Below are positions 1 to 8,901 of a stretch of DNA of 56,710 bases, one piece after another; position 1 is the stretch's first letter; every line of letters begins with the position of its first letter. The DNA is taken from positions 1-56,710 of the forward strand of contig CAMYLC010000100.1 in assembly GCA_947259195.1 (NCBI GenBank), read 5' to 3'. This stretch comes from Thermoanaerobaculia bacterium. GTDB lineage: Bacteria; Acidobacteriota; Thermoanaerobaculia; Multivoradales; JAHEKO01. Below the pieces are notes generated by a model, which saw only the letters and a program-made list of their open reading frames with translations, was not told the origin of the DNA and did not search any database. The position numbers were made by a program, and so were the translations under genes.

Positions 1-2610
1 CGGCTGCAGGTTCTTGTGGTAGATGAAGCGCTCGCGGGAAGTCGGGCGTACCTTGACCAGCTCGCCCAAGGGCACCATGCGGCCTTCCGAGCCGTGGACG
101 GATATCCCGAGCAGGCCGTCGATGCTGGAGCGCTGCGAGCGATCGAGCCGCAGGACCAGGGGCACCGACTCGCGGGCCGTCTCGTCACGCAGCAGGCCGA
201 CCTCGGCACCCTCGAGGGCGACGCGCAGAGTGCGGGCCACGGCCTCGGGGGTCGTGCCGGCCCGAATGGTCTTCTCACGATCGACCTCGAACTCGACCTG
301 GGGACCGGGATTCTCGACCCACCAGTCGACGTCCACGATGCCCGGTGTCGTATCGAAGATGTCTCGCACCTTCTGCGCAAGCTCGAGGCGTTGCTCGAGA
401 TCGGGTCCGTAGATCTCAGCCACCATGGTGGAGAGCACTGGTGGCCCTGGTGGAACTTCTGTGACTTTGACGTTGGCCTCGGTGCCTTCGACGGTCGGGG
501 CCAGCAGGTCTCGCAGCTCCTTGGCGAAGGGATGGCTGGCGCGATCCCGATGATGTTTGGGCAACAGGTTGATCTGCAGGTCGGCCACCAGAGGTCCGCT
601 GCGCAGGAAGTAGTGGCGCACGAGGCCGTTGAAGTTGAACGGTGCCGAGGTTCCGACGTAGATCTGAACGTCCGTGACCTCCGGCAGCTTCCGAACCGTG
701 TCGGCGAGGCTGCGGGCGATGCCGGCAGTCTCTTCGAGGGTGCTTCCCTCGGGCATGTCGATGACGACCTGCAGCTCGCTCTTGTTGTCGAAGGGCAGCA
801 TCTTGACCTTGACGACTCGCGCCGCCACCAGTCCCATCGAGAGCACGAGGGCCAGTACCACCGCACCGAGGAGGGCCCAGCGCCGCCAGGCCTTGGCGAG
901 CAGCGGACGAAACAACCGTTCGTAACCTCTGAGGAATCGTGACTCGGCAGCGGTCTCCGCGTCGTGCTCGGCCGGTCCCTCGGCCAGCTTCTCGGCCGTT
1001 CGGCGGAAGAGCTTGTAGGTCAGCCAGGGTGAAACGACGAAGGCGACGATCAACGAGAACAGCATGGCGGCCGAGGCGTTGATGGGAATCGGGCGCATGT
1101 ACGGCCCCATCAAACCCGATACGAAGGCCAGCGGCAGCAGGGCGCCGATGACTGTGAAGGTAGCCAGAATGGTCGGGTTGCCAACCTCGTCCGTAGCGTA
1201 GACCGTCGCGTGGCGGGGGTTGGTCCACCCCAGCAGGTAGTGTCGATGGATGTTCTCGACGACCACGATCGCGTCATCCACCAGAATGCCGATGGCGAAG
1301 ATCAAGGCGAACAGGGTGACCCGGTTCAGGGTGTAGCCGAACAGGTATGAGGCAGCCAGGGTCAGCGCCAATGTGGTGGGCACGGCGACGAGGACGACGA
1401 CCGCTTCGCGTCGGCCCAGGGCCAGAGCCATCAGGCCCACCACGGAGAGCGTCGCGATCCAGAGGTGCTTCATGAGCTCGGAGGATTTCTCACCCGCCGT
1501 ATAGCCATAGTCCCGGGTTTTGGTGACGTGCACGTTGTCGGGAATCACCGGTCCCTTGAAGGCCTCCAGGCGCTTTTCGAGATCGGCGACGAGATCGACA
1601 GCGTTGGTGCCGGGTTTCTTGGAGACGGCAACGGTGACAGCCGGAGCGTCGAGGCCCGGCGGCAGGTCCTTCTCGCCGCCAGCGGCTCCCGCCATCATCC
1701 AGACGTAGTCGGAGGGCTCGTCCGGCCCGTCGATGACCGTGGCCACGTCACGCAGGTAGACAGGATTGCCGCCGTAGATGCCGAGCACGGCGTTCTCGAC
1801 CTCAGTCGCGGTGCGAAAAAAGCTGCCGACTTCGACTACGGTCTCGGTGTCCGCGCTGGCGAACGAGCCAGCCGGCAGTCGCCAGTTCAGCCCGGCCAGG
1901 GCCTGGTAGGCCTGCAAGAAGGAGACGTTATGGGATGCGAGCCGCTCGCGGTCGAACCGCACCTGCACCGCCCGCCTTTGACCGCCCAGGATCGAGACCT
2001 GGGCCACCCTGGGATGGCGAGTCAACTCGGTCTTGAGCTCCTGGGCAACCTGCCGCAGCTGCATGGCTGTAGCGTCATTCGACCAAAGAGTGAAGGCCAC
2101 CACCGGGACATCGTCGATGCTGCGGGGTGCAACGACCGGCGGTACGGTGCCTTCGGGCAGCGTCGCCTGGATCTCCGCCACCTTGGAGTGCACTCGCACC
2201 ACTGCCTGGTCCGGATCGGTGCCGACGAGGAAACGGACGATGATCATGCCGCCCGACGGTTGGGTGATCGAGTACACGTACTCGACGTTGTCGATCTCGT
2301 AGATGGCCTTCTCGAGTGGAGAGATGACGCGACGCTCCACTTCCTGGGCAGAGGCCCCAGGCAAACCGACGAAGACATCGATCATCGGCACTTTGATCTG
2401 GGGCTCCTCTTCCCGCGGTGTGACCATGACGGCGAAAGCACCGACCAGGAGCGAGGCCACCACCAGCAGCGGCGTCAGCTTCGACTCCAGGAAGGCCTGG
2501 GCGATGCGGCCGGAGAACCCGATCGGTCGACGAGTCTGCTTGAGCCGTAGCGCCTCACGGCGAGCTGCCTCGCTACCGTTCGACGGCGGTGTCTTGTTCT
2601 CGGCTTCCAT
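1..2610 (-). CDS. RND efflux transporter permease (C-terminal end beyond the window)
   Basis: Inner-membrane proton-driven pump of the RND superfamily, working with the adaptor and TolC-like channel encoded just upstream. The 870 codons present cover most of a usual 1,030-1,100-residue protein; the missing part is its C-terminus. A first membrane helix (about residues 43-62) is followed by the porter-domain sequence REEEPQIKVPMIDVFV. The permease signature GILVDDAIVVVENIHRHY is readable near 1235-1290, and the frame is still open at base 1 (ERFIYHKNLQP). The ATG at 2610 shares one base with the adaptor's TGA (TGATG), so translation is coupled. The substrate cannot be read; the tail resembles multidrug/acriflavin-type rather than CusA-type members, but I am not certain. 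Confidence 0.9.
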   Translation of the reverse strand, partial: MEAENKTPPSNGSEAARREALRLKQTRRPIGFSGRIAQAFLESKLTPLLVVASLLVGAFAVMVTPREEEPQIKVPMIDVFVGLPGASAQEVERRVISPLEKAIYEIDNVEYVYSITQPSGGMIIVRFLVGTDPDQAVVRVHSKVAEIQATLPEGTVPPVVAPRSIDDVPVVAFTLWSNDATAMQLRQVAQELKTELTRHPRVAQVSILGGQRRAVQVRFDRERLASHNVSFLQAYQALAGLNWRLPAGSFASADTETVVEVGSFFRTATEVENAVLGIYGGNPVYLRDVATVIDGPDEPSDYVWMMAGAAGGEKDLPPGLDAPAVTVAVSKKPGTNAVDLVADLEKRLEAFKGPVIPDNVHVTKTRDYGYTAGEKSSELMKHLWIATLSVVGLMALALGRREAVVVLVAVPTTLALTLAASYLFGYTLNRVTLFALIFAIGILVDDAIVVVENIHRHYLLGWTNPRHATVYATDEVGNPTILATFTVIGALLPLAFVSGLMGPYMRPIPINASAAMLFSLIVAFVVSPWLTYKLFRRTAEKLAEGPAEHDAETAAESRFLRGYERLFRPLLAKAWRRWALLGAVVLALVLSMGLVAARVVKVKMLPFDNKSELQVVIDMPEGSTLEETAGIARSLADTVRKLPEVTDVQIYVGTSAPFNFNGLVRHYFLRSGPLVADLQINLLPKHHRDRASHPFAKELRDLLAPTVEGTEANVKVTEVPPGPPVLSTMVAEIYGPDLEQRLELAQKVRDIFDTTPGIVDVDWWVENPGPQVEFEVDREKTIRAGTTPEAVARTLRVALEGAEVGLLRDETARESVPLVLRLDRSQRSSIDGLLGISVHGSEGRMVPLGELVKVRPTSRERFIYHKNLQP

Positions 2611-3701
2611 CACGAAACCTCCACGCGGGTGCCTGCCGATGGTGGCGCGTCCAGGCCCAGAAGGACGCTCTCACCACCGGACAGGCCAGAGAGGATCTCG
2701 ACCCGGTCGCCGGGCAGTGTCCGCCCTACCGTGACCACGCGGGTGCTAGCGAAGCCGTCTTCCTTGTGCACGACGACCATTTGAATTCCACCCCGGCGCA
2801 GGATGGCTGCCTCGGGAACGGCGATCAGCGTTTGCTCATCGGTCGGGATGTAGGCGCGGCCACTGGCCCCGCTGGACAGCTCGGGCGCGTCGATGGCCAG
2901 CTTGACCTGGAACGAGTGACTGGCCGGGTCGGCGCCGGGCGGAATTTCAACCACACTGCCGGTCATCTCGGTCAGGTCGGACCGGGAATCGATGCCGACC
3001 CGCAGCTCGTCGCCGTAGGCCAGCCTGGCCCGAGCCATCAGGCTTTCAGGAATCGACACGACGAGTCGTCGCCTCGCCTTGGACTCGATGATCAGAAGGG
3101 GACGGCCAGGCGCCGCCAGGTCACCGACTTCGACCATCTTGCGGGCGACCCTGCCGGAGAATGGAGCGACGACTCGGGAGTCGCCGGCGACCGATGATGC
3201 TGAGGAGACAGCGCCCTGCGCCTGCTGGACCGCTGCCTTGGCCTGGTCGTACTGCATCCGAGCCATGTCCAGCTCGAGCTCGGAGGCCGCGTCGCTCGCG
3301 GCCAGCGCTTGGAAGCGCTCGTAGTTTCGTTCGGCCAGCGCCAGAGCCGCTTCGGCCTGCCCCAGACCTCCCCTGGCTTGCGAGAGCTGCCCCTCGGAGG
3401 CCTGTGGGTCGATTTCCAAGAGGAGCTGACCCTTGCTCACCTCGTCTCCGGGTTTGACTCGGACGGCCGTCACCATGGCCATGACACGGACCGAGATGGC
3501 GGCGGTCTGTTCGGCCTCCACTATGCCGAAAACCTCGACCTCCTGGGGTGCGTCGAGCCGCTCGGCTGTGGCGACAGAAGCTGTGATCGTGCTGTGGGTC
3601 GTCTCGGTCTCGATGTCGTGGGAGCCGCCGCAGGCGAGCCCCAGAAACGCTGTCGAAACCAGCGCTAGACTGGCCAACGGGTAGGAGTTCTTGGTTGTCA
3701 T
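2610..3701 (-). CDS. RND efflux periplasmic adaptor (membrane fusion lipoprotein)
   Basis: HlyD/AcrA-type adaptor joining the inner-membrane pump to the TolC-like channel. The N-terminus is a lipoprotein signal ending in the lipobox GLAC, with Cys24 as the likely lipidated residue. A barrel-sandwich half-motif (about 70-100), a helical hairpin (about 105-160) and a beta-barrel region follow; 363 residues is normal for the family. The ATG at 3701 overlaps the TolC-like stop by four bases (ATGA), and an AGGA lies upstream. Tight overlaps on both sides show one three-gene efflux operon read leftward. Substrate unknown. Confidence 0.9.
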   Translation of the reverse strand: MTTKNSYPLASLALVSTAFLGLACGGSHDIETETTHSTITASVATAERLDAPQEVEVFGIVEAEQTAAISVRVMAMVTAVRVKPGDEVSKGQLLLEIDPQASEGQLSQARGGLGQAEAALALAERNYERFQALAASDAASELELDMARMQYDQAKAAVQQAQGAVSSASSVAGDSRVVAPFSGRVARKMVEVGDLAAPGRPLLIIESKARRRLVVSIPESLMARARLAYGDELRVGIDSRSDLTEMTGSVVEIPPGADPASHSFQVKLAIDAPELSSGASGRAYIPTDEQTLIAVPEAAILRRGGIQMVVVHKEDGFASTRVVTVGRTLPGDRVEILSGLSGGESVLLGLDAPPSAGTRVEVS

Positions 3702-5071
3702 GATTCTGTCCTCGGGGAGGCTGTGTTCGAAGGGCTCGGAATGACGCTCTCGGGCTGTCGGCCGGATCGGACTGCAAGCTGCAGAGTCGCCAGATAGGCT
3801 TCGGCCGCTGCCACCAGCTGGCGGGTCTCGGCTTCCTGGCGGGCCGTAGAGGCGTCGAGGAGATCGATCATCTGGACGACTCCCTTCTTGAATCTCTCTT
3901 CGGTGATTCGTTCGGCCTCGGTGGCCGCCTGTTGGGCGGCCATCGCGGTGTCGTATCTCTGACGGGCGCTGATCGCCGTCTCGTAGGCGTCCTTGACGCC
4001 GAGCCGGATCCCGTCTTCGAACTGTTCGAGTTGTTGTCGGCCGGCTTCCAGATCAGCCTCGGCGGCGGCCTTGGCGGCTCGATGTCGGTTGCCGGAGAAG
4101 ATGTCGATACTCGCCATCGCGGCGACCGAGCCTGAATGGGCGCCGGTGCCGAAGGGGTTCTGGTCGTAGAAGTCGTACTTGGCCTGCAAGCCGATCTTGG
4201 GCAGCAGCGCTGAGCGCTGCACCCGGACTTCGAGCTCGGCGGCCGATAGCATGCGGCGGGCCGCTTCCAGGTCGGCTCGCGTCTCGGCGGTCACCAACCA
4301 TGGATCGATGCCCTCGACGATCGGCTGCGGATCGGGAAGTTTGTGCAGCTGCCAGGTCGTCGAAGGGTCGCTTCCGAGACGAAACGACAGGTTGGCCTCG
4401 GCCACCTTGGCCTGGCCCTGGGCCTGCTGGAGGAGGTCCTGGATTCGCGACCACTCCACTTCGGCCATCAGGAGCTCAGACCGCACCAGCATTCCCTGGT
4501 CGACGTAGGCCCTGGCGATGTTCACATGGGCATCGACGGTCTCCAGGGAACGCTCCAACAGAACGAGGTTCTCACGCACCTGGGCGAGGCGAATGTAGGC
4601 CTCGGCGGCGGCCAGGGCCGCACTGTCTGCCGCCCAGGAAGCCCTGATCTCGGCGGCTTCGGCGCCCAGCTTGGCCTGGTCGATGCGCCCTGAGAGGCCG
4701 CCACCCATGTAGATGGGCAGCATGAGCTCGAAGCGGCTCGTGGCGTTCTCGAACCAGTCCGGGTTGTTGGGGTCGCTCATCACGAAGTCGTCGAACGAGA
4801 ACGTCTTCTGATTGAGCTGTAGCGCGAAGACCTCAGCAGGTGTGTTGGTAGTCATCCAGATCTCCTGGAATCGCACCTGGGGCATCCGATACCCCTTGGC
4901 CTGCCTGAGGCGGGCAGCACCCGCCTCGGCCTGCGCTTGAGCGGCCATCACCTCGCGAGCCTGAATGCGAGCGGTGGACATGGCGTCGAGGAGGCTCAGC
5001 TCTGCCGCTTCGGCTGTGGCGAGGCACAGGGAGCCCAGCAACGCCATACCCAGAACAAATTTGCGCGTCAT
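3698..5071 (-). CDS. TolC-family outer-membrane efflux channel
   Basis: Outer-membrane exit duct of the tripartite pump. A cleavable signal peptide (about residues 1-22, ending ATAEAAE) precedes two repeats of long Ala/Gln/Glu-rich helices typical of the OEP family. Length 457 fits. It is the first gene of the efflux operon and overlaps the adaptor start by four bases. An 84-bp gap separates it from the thioredoxin gene on the same strand, with no clear terminator, so read-through from trxA is possible. Confidence 0.9.
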   Translation of the reverse strand: MTRKFVLGMALLGSLCLATAEAAELSLLDAMSTARIQAREVMAAQAQAEAGAARLRQAKGYRMPQVRFQEIWMTTNTPAEVFALQLNQKTFSFDDFVMSDPNNPDWFENATSRFELMLPIYMGGGLSGRIDQAKLGAEAAEIRASWAADSAALAAAEAYIRLAQVRENLVLLERSLETVDAHVNIARAYVDQGMLVRSELLMAEVEWSRIQDLLQQAQGQAKVAEANLSFRLGSDPSTTWQLHKLPDPQPIVEGIDPWLVTAETRADLEAARRMLSAAELEVRVQRSALLPKIGLQAKYDFYDQNPFGTGAHSGSVAAMASIDIFSGNRHRAAKAAAEADLEAGRQQLEQFEDGIRLGVKDAYETAISARQRYDTAMAAQQAATEAERITEERFKKGVVQMIDLLDASTARQEAETRQLVAAAEAYLATLQLAVRSGRQPESVIPSPSNTASPRTES

Positions 5072-5155
5072 GATCGATTTCCTCCGTGGCGCGGAAGAGA
5101 GTGAGGCTGTCGCAGCGATTCGTGCGACGCGCTCAACGACTCCTGACTGAATAGC

Positions 5156-5488
5156 TTAGTTCGTGAGGGTGGTGTCGATCCACTGCTTCAGATGACCTTT
5201 GGGCAGGGCCCCGACGACGCGATCCACTTCGGCTCCATCCTTGAAAAGCACCATCGTTGGAATGCCCTGGACTCCGAGGCGTTGAGCGTTGATGGGATTC
5301 TGATCCGTATTGACCTTGGCGATCACGACTTTGTCACCAAGCTCGCCAGCCAACTCCTCCAGCACCGGTGCTATCATGCGGCAGGGCCCACACCAGGGAG
5401 CCCAGAAATCCACTAGGACCGGTAAGTCGGATTTCACGACCGTTTCGTCGAACTGTTCGTCTGTAATCTGGAGAGGGGTCGTTGCCAT
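5156..5488 (-). CDS. trxA: Thioredoxin
   Basis: Small cytoplasmic dithiol reductase. The active site WCGPC is at residues 32-36 and the cis-proline is Pro77 (GIPT). The 110-residue length and absence of a signal peptide match standard Trx1. GGAG lies about 10 bases before the ATG. It may serve general disulfide reduction, including of the persulfide-carrying proteins encoded further right, but nothing in the sequence ties it to them. Confidence 0.95.
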   Translation of the reverse strand: MATTPLQITDEQFDETVVKSDLPVLVDFWAPWCGPCRMIAPVLEELAGELGDKVVIAKVNTDQNPINAQRLGVQGIPTMVLFKDGAEVDRVVGALPKGHLKQWIDTTLTN

Positions 5489-5629
5489 GGGTTTGGTCTC
5501 CTTGGATATTTGTTTTTGGCTATGTATTCTCGAATTTTGGCCTCTGGCCCTGCCTTCTGCCTTTGAGAGGCACGGTGAGCAGGAAAGGTTCCCGAGGGCG
5601 CGGATAGAGCTATTTTCGTCATATTTTCG

Positions 5630-5658
5630 TTCATTTATGGATCCTCTTCTGTTAGAAT
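5630..5658 (+). promoter_or_regulatory. Possible sigma-70 promoter for the barrel gene at 5788
   Basis: TTCATT (5630-5635), 17 bp, TAGAAT (5653-5658). The -10 is good and the -35 matches at only three positions. It is the AT-richest spot in the 299-bp space between the divergent thioredoxin and barrel genes. Weak call. Confidence 0.3.
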
Positions 5659-5787
5659 CTGCAAGTTGAAAAGCTGGTGGGGGCGGTGTATCTTCGTGTT
5701 CCCGCGGCGAAGTAATCGTCCAGAATCAAACAGGAATGTACTCAAGTTCTCGAACAGAGAATTGAAATTCAGGAGGGAGAACAGGCA

Positions 5788-7440
5788 ATGTCTAAGTTTA
5801 AGTCTCTGAAAGGTACACTCGGGATCGGCCTGGCGTTGATCGCCTTGCAGGCGCTCTCGGTCGTTCCGGCCAACGCTCAAGTCGATATCTATGTGCTGGG
5901 CCGGCCAGGCTCGACGTTCTCACCGCACTCGGCCAGAAATCTGGAAGAGATGAAGGATCTCTTCGATCGCTTCGAGGACGACATTCGGATCGTGCTCGAA
6001 AAGGGTGGCTGGGGTGGCAACGCCGACGACGTGTTCATTACGATGCGCGCGGCTCAGGAGGGGGACGGGACAGTCACGAAGACCACGATCGCCCCCGGCC
6101 ATACCCTGAAGTGGATGGCCAATCGCAAGGGCGGCCAGCCGTCGGTGATCATGAACCCGCGTTGGGCAGCCAAACAGCCAATGCCGGCGTGGAAGATCCT
6201 GGTGGAGTCGAATGGCTCCGAGTACGCCTTCATAGTGCCGGTAACCTGCATGAATCTGGCTCTGGACAGCTCGAAGGCGCTGCCCAAGCCGTCGTGCAGC
6301 ATCAAGGCCTCCTATGACGCAGCTACCGACATGATCACTGTAACGGGCAGCAGTGATGGTGAGTTCAAGATCACCGATGCCGGTCTGCCTGGTGGCAAGG
6401 GCAGCGTTTCCGATCTGAAGAGCACCGGTCCGATGACTTGGACCTTCATGCCGAAGACCGACGGTACCTACACCTTCAATGCCGAGTCGATCAAAGACGG
6501 GCAGAAGGTGACCTGCACGGCCAGTGTCCTGGTGGGCAAAGCCAAGGCCGCCTGCGCCATCGACGTGACAGTCGATCCGGATACCCGCATCATCACGGTG
6601 GACACCAACCGGAGCCAGGGTGACTTCGAGATGACCTCTCTCAGTCTGCCGGATGGCTCGGCCGGTGATCTGGCCGCCATGATGTCCGCCGGCGACTCGA
6701 CCTGGACGTTCGATCCTTCGGCAACCCTGAAGAAGAAGCCAGGAGACTACACCTACACCTTCGCCGGCAAGTCGACGCTGAACGACTCCGAGTCGGTCTG
6801 CGACACGGCAGCTGTCATCCGCATCGAAGGTCCTGACTTCCGCTGGATCGCACGTGGCTACTACGTCCATGTGTGGCCGGGTTCGGATACTTTCCATACG
6901 GAAGACCCTCCAGGTCTGGATCCGCCGGTCTTCACCCAGTTCTGGGTTGACGGCGGCAACGGTTTCGGCGGTGAGGTCGAGTACATGTTCCGACCGAACT
7001 TCGGGCTGGTTGGAGGCATCACGTTCGCGAACATGAAGACGAATCTCATGTACGACCGGGGTGACGTCTGGTTGAACTCGGACGACAGAGTGGACATGAG
7101 GCAGTTCAGGCTCGGCGGCAACTACCACTTCACGCCGGATCGTCGTGTCGACTTCTGGGCCGGCGTTTCCGCCATCTGGGTCAACTACAGCTCGTCGACC
7201 TTCAACTTCTCCGAGATTCCGCCGGAGTTTGGTGGACCTCAGGATTACCAGGTCAAATACGACAACGAGCTGACCTGGGGTGTCGGCCTCGGGCTCGACT
7301 TCCCGTTCAGTGTGGGCAGCCCCTGGGTGGTCACCGGTGGCCTGCAATACATCGGCGCGGACCTCGAGGGCGATGCGAACATCTACGCCTTGACCGTGGA
7401 TCCGCTCCAGGGATTCATCGGCATCGGCTATCGCTGGTAG
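5788..7440 (+). CDS. Outer-membrane beta-barrel protein with two Ig-like repeats
   Basis: Secreted outer-membrane protein of unknown role. It has a signal peptide (cleavage near ANAQ, about residue 31), an unassigned N-terminal domain, then two repeats of roughly 90 residues. Each repeat starts with an (S/A)C-(A/S)-I motif (CSIKAS..., CAIDVT...) and looks like an Ig-like beta-sandwich. From about residue 350 the chain turns into alternating aromatic strands, ending IGIGYRW with a terminal aromatic residue, as barrels inserted by BAM do. AGGAGG precedes the ATG by about 10 bases. It is monocistronic with its own strong terminator. I do not recognise a named family. Confidence 0.75.
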   Translation: MSKFKSLKGTLGIGLALIALQALSVVPANAQVDIYVLGRPGSTFSPHSARNLEEMKDLFDRFEDDIRIVLEKGGWGGNADDVFITMRAAQEGDGTVTKTTIAPGHTLKWMANRKGGQPSVIMNPRWAAKQPMPAWKILVESNGSEYAFIVPVTCMNLALDSSKALPKPSCSIKASYDAATDMITVTGSSDGEFKITDAGLPGGKGSVSDLKSTGPMTWTFMPKTDGTYTFNAESIKDGQKVTCTASVLVGKAKAACAIDVTVDPDTRIITVDTNRSQGDFEMTSLSLPDGSAGDLAAMMSAGDSTWTFDPSATLKKKPGDYTYTFAGKSTLNDSESVCDTAAVIRIEGPDFRWIARGYYVHVWPGSDTFHTEDPPGLDPPVFTQFWVDGGNGFGGEVEYMFRPNFGLVGGITFANMKTNLMYDRGDVWLNSDDRVDMRQFRLGGNYHFTPDRRVDFWAGVSAIWVNYSSSTFNFSEIPPEFGGPQDYQVKYDNELTWGVGLGLDFPFSVGSPWVVTGGLQYIGADLEGDANIYALTVDPLQGFIGIGYRW

Positions 7441-7462
7441 AAACTGCAACCTGCAACTCTTT

Positions 7463-7496
7463 GCCGCTGCGCTTTCGGGCGCAGCGGCTTTTCTTT
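7463..7496 (+). terminator. Rho-independent terminator after the barrel gene
   Basis: A perfect 10-bp stem, GCCGCTGCGC (7463-7472) with GCGCAGCGGC (7479-7488), a six-base loop, then TTTTCTTTT. Confidence 0.9.
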
Positions 7497-7577
7497 TGAG
7501 GTTGACGCGTCCGGCCACCCCGAGCCCCCATCCGGCCTGGGGCTGGGTCCAGAGCAAGGAACCGTGATGGTGATGGA

Positions 7578-7978
7578 GTCCGACGTGGGGCCCCCAGGGG
7601 GCTATCCTCCCTTCCGCTGCAAGAACCCCCATGGAGGTCCCCACGCCGAACCCTGGGCCCCCGTTCCCAGCCACGGTCGCTGGTGGGGGGTATTGAGCCA
7701 CGCCCGAGGCTCTTCCCCGTCGTCCTGGGCCTCCGGCTGGAGACCTCGAACGCGGCCTTGCACCGCGGTGCCCCTCAGCCCTTACGCCCCTTTGCCCCTA
7801 TTGCCTTCAACGGTGCCAGAGGTTCGTTCGGGTGGCTCGACTGTGGGGCGCCGAGTCGAGCGCAGCGCAAGGACCTTGATAGGGCACAGGAGATTGGGCG
7901 CGAAGACGAGACGAAGTGGCGGCCCGCCCGCCATAGTCTGAGTAGCCGACGCCGTCCGCCTGCGAACGACCCGGACTG
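7578..7978 (+). repeat. Dispersed composite repeat, copy 1
   Basis: This fills most of the 564-bp space from 7441 to 8004, where I see no gene. Bases 7578-7647 are identical (70 of 70) to 44404-44473. Scattered blocks after that also match copy 2 in the same order: gcggccttgcac, the ggtgccagaggttcgttcgg block, gtcgagcgcagcgcaagg and gtagccgacgccgtcc. The 70-bp core is bounded by inverted arms, GTCCGACGTGGGG and CCCCACGCCGAAC, suggesting a structured or mobile unit. Short reading frames across it look incidental. Confidence 0.75.
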
Positions 7979-8004
7979 ACCTCTACAAGAGGAAGCTCAG
8001 CTGG

Positions 8005-8856
8005 TCAGAGATTCTTGCGGGCGGTGTGGAGTCGTTCGGCAGTGGATGCGGCGCGTTGGGCCCAGAATTCGGAGATTGGGCCGGAAAGGTCGTTCCAGCG
8101 TCGGTGACGGTCTGGCCAAGTCGTAGCTTCCGTTGCGAGCCAGTCTAGCGTCGCATCAGGGTCCTGTCCGAGCAGGGCCTTGAGAGCATAGCGGCGCTCC
8201 GCAACGCGGGTTGCGAGCTGCAGATCTCTGCCCGCCCTCACCAGATCGTTGCGCACCAGGATGATGCCGCTGCGCACTGGGCTGAGCAGCGAATCGAGCC
8301 ATGCCTCTCCGCCCTCGGCTTCAGGGTCGAGAACAGCCGGTGCCTCCCGAAGATGGAGCGGCAGGAGCTCCTGCTGATCGAGTTCGAGCACTTCCTGCTC
8401 CAGCACCTCGCGTAGGAGCTCCCCCCACGCCTGGTAGAAGGGCGAGGCCAGTTCTTGCAGCTTCTCCAGGTAGGCGGGTACCCAGCTTGCGATGTGCTCC
8501 CAGAGGCAGGTCGTTCGAAGGTGTCTCCAGCGGTGCTTTGTCGCATCATTCGGTGCCTCTGATTCCAGCTCACAGAGACGGGCGTAGAGGGCAAGGACCA
8601 GTGCCAGATGGTCAGACTCTGGTGGGGGAGCCTGTTCGAGAACTCGCCAGAACCCGGCGATCCGGTCGCGGGCTTCGCCGCCCAACATCCCTTCGGGGCC
8701 GAGGTAGACGGAGGCGTATGGGTACAGCTGAAACAAGAAGAGATCGTCGTAGTCTGCCGACGCCGGTGGAGTTCCAAGCCCGAGCAAATCTGCGATTCGA
8801 GGCGTCTCGCGGCCCGGAGGCTCGGCAAGAGCGGCAAGAGATCGAAGCAGCTCCAT
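8005..8856 (-). CDS. TorD/DmsD-family molybdoenzyme chaperone
   Basis: Cytoplasmic chaperone that would bind the apo-molybdoenzyme encoded immediately upstream and help cofactor insertion. An all-helical sequence of 283 residues contains the family block LFQLYPYASVYLGPEGMLGG near residues 42-61, followed by FWRVLEQAPPPESDHLA. This is longer than classic TorD (about 200) because of a C-terminal helical extension. It lies 45 bp after the catalytic-subunit gene on the same strand. No clear ribosome-binding site precedes the ATG, so the exact start is uncertain. Confidence 0.8.
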   Translation of the reverse strand: MELLRSLAALAEPPGRETPRIADLLGLGTPPASADYDDLFLFQLYPYASVYLGPEGMLGGEARDRIAGFWRVLEQAPPPESDHLALVLALYARLCELESEAPNDATKHRWRHLRTTCLWEHIASWVPAYLEKLQELASPFYQAWGELLREVLEQEVLELDQQELLPLHLREAPAVLDPEAEGGEAWLDSLLSPVRSGIILVRNDLVRAGRDLQLATRVAERRYALKALLGQDPDATLDWLATEATTWPDRHRRWNDLSGPISEFWAQRAASTAERLHTARKNL

Positions 8857-8901
8857 GGTAGGAGTGCCAGGAGAAAGAGGAAGAAGGGGCCGCCTGGCTC
8901 C

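Noticed and set aside
5920..7701. 593-codon minus-strand frame across the barrel gene
   Set aside because: Antisense to a gene with signal peptide, ribosome-binding site and terminator. The product is Arg/His-rich with no domain.
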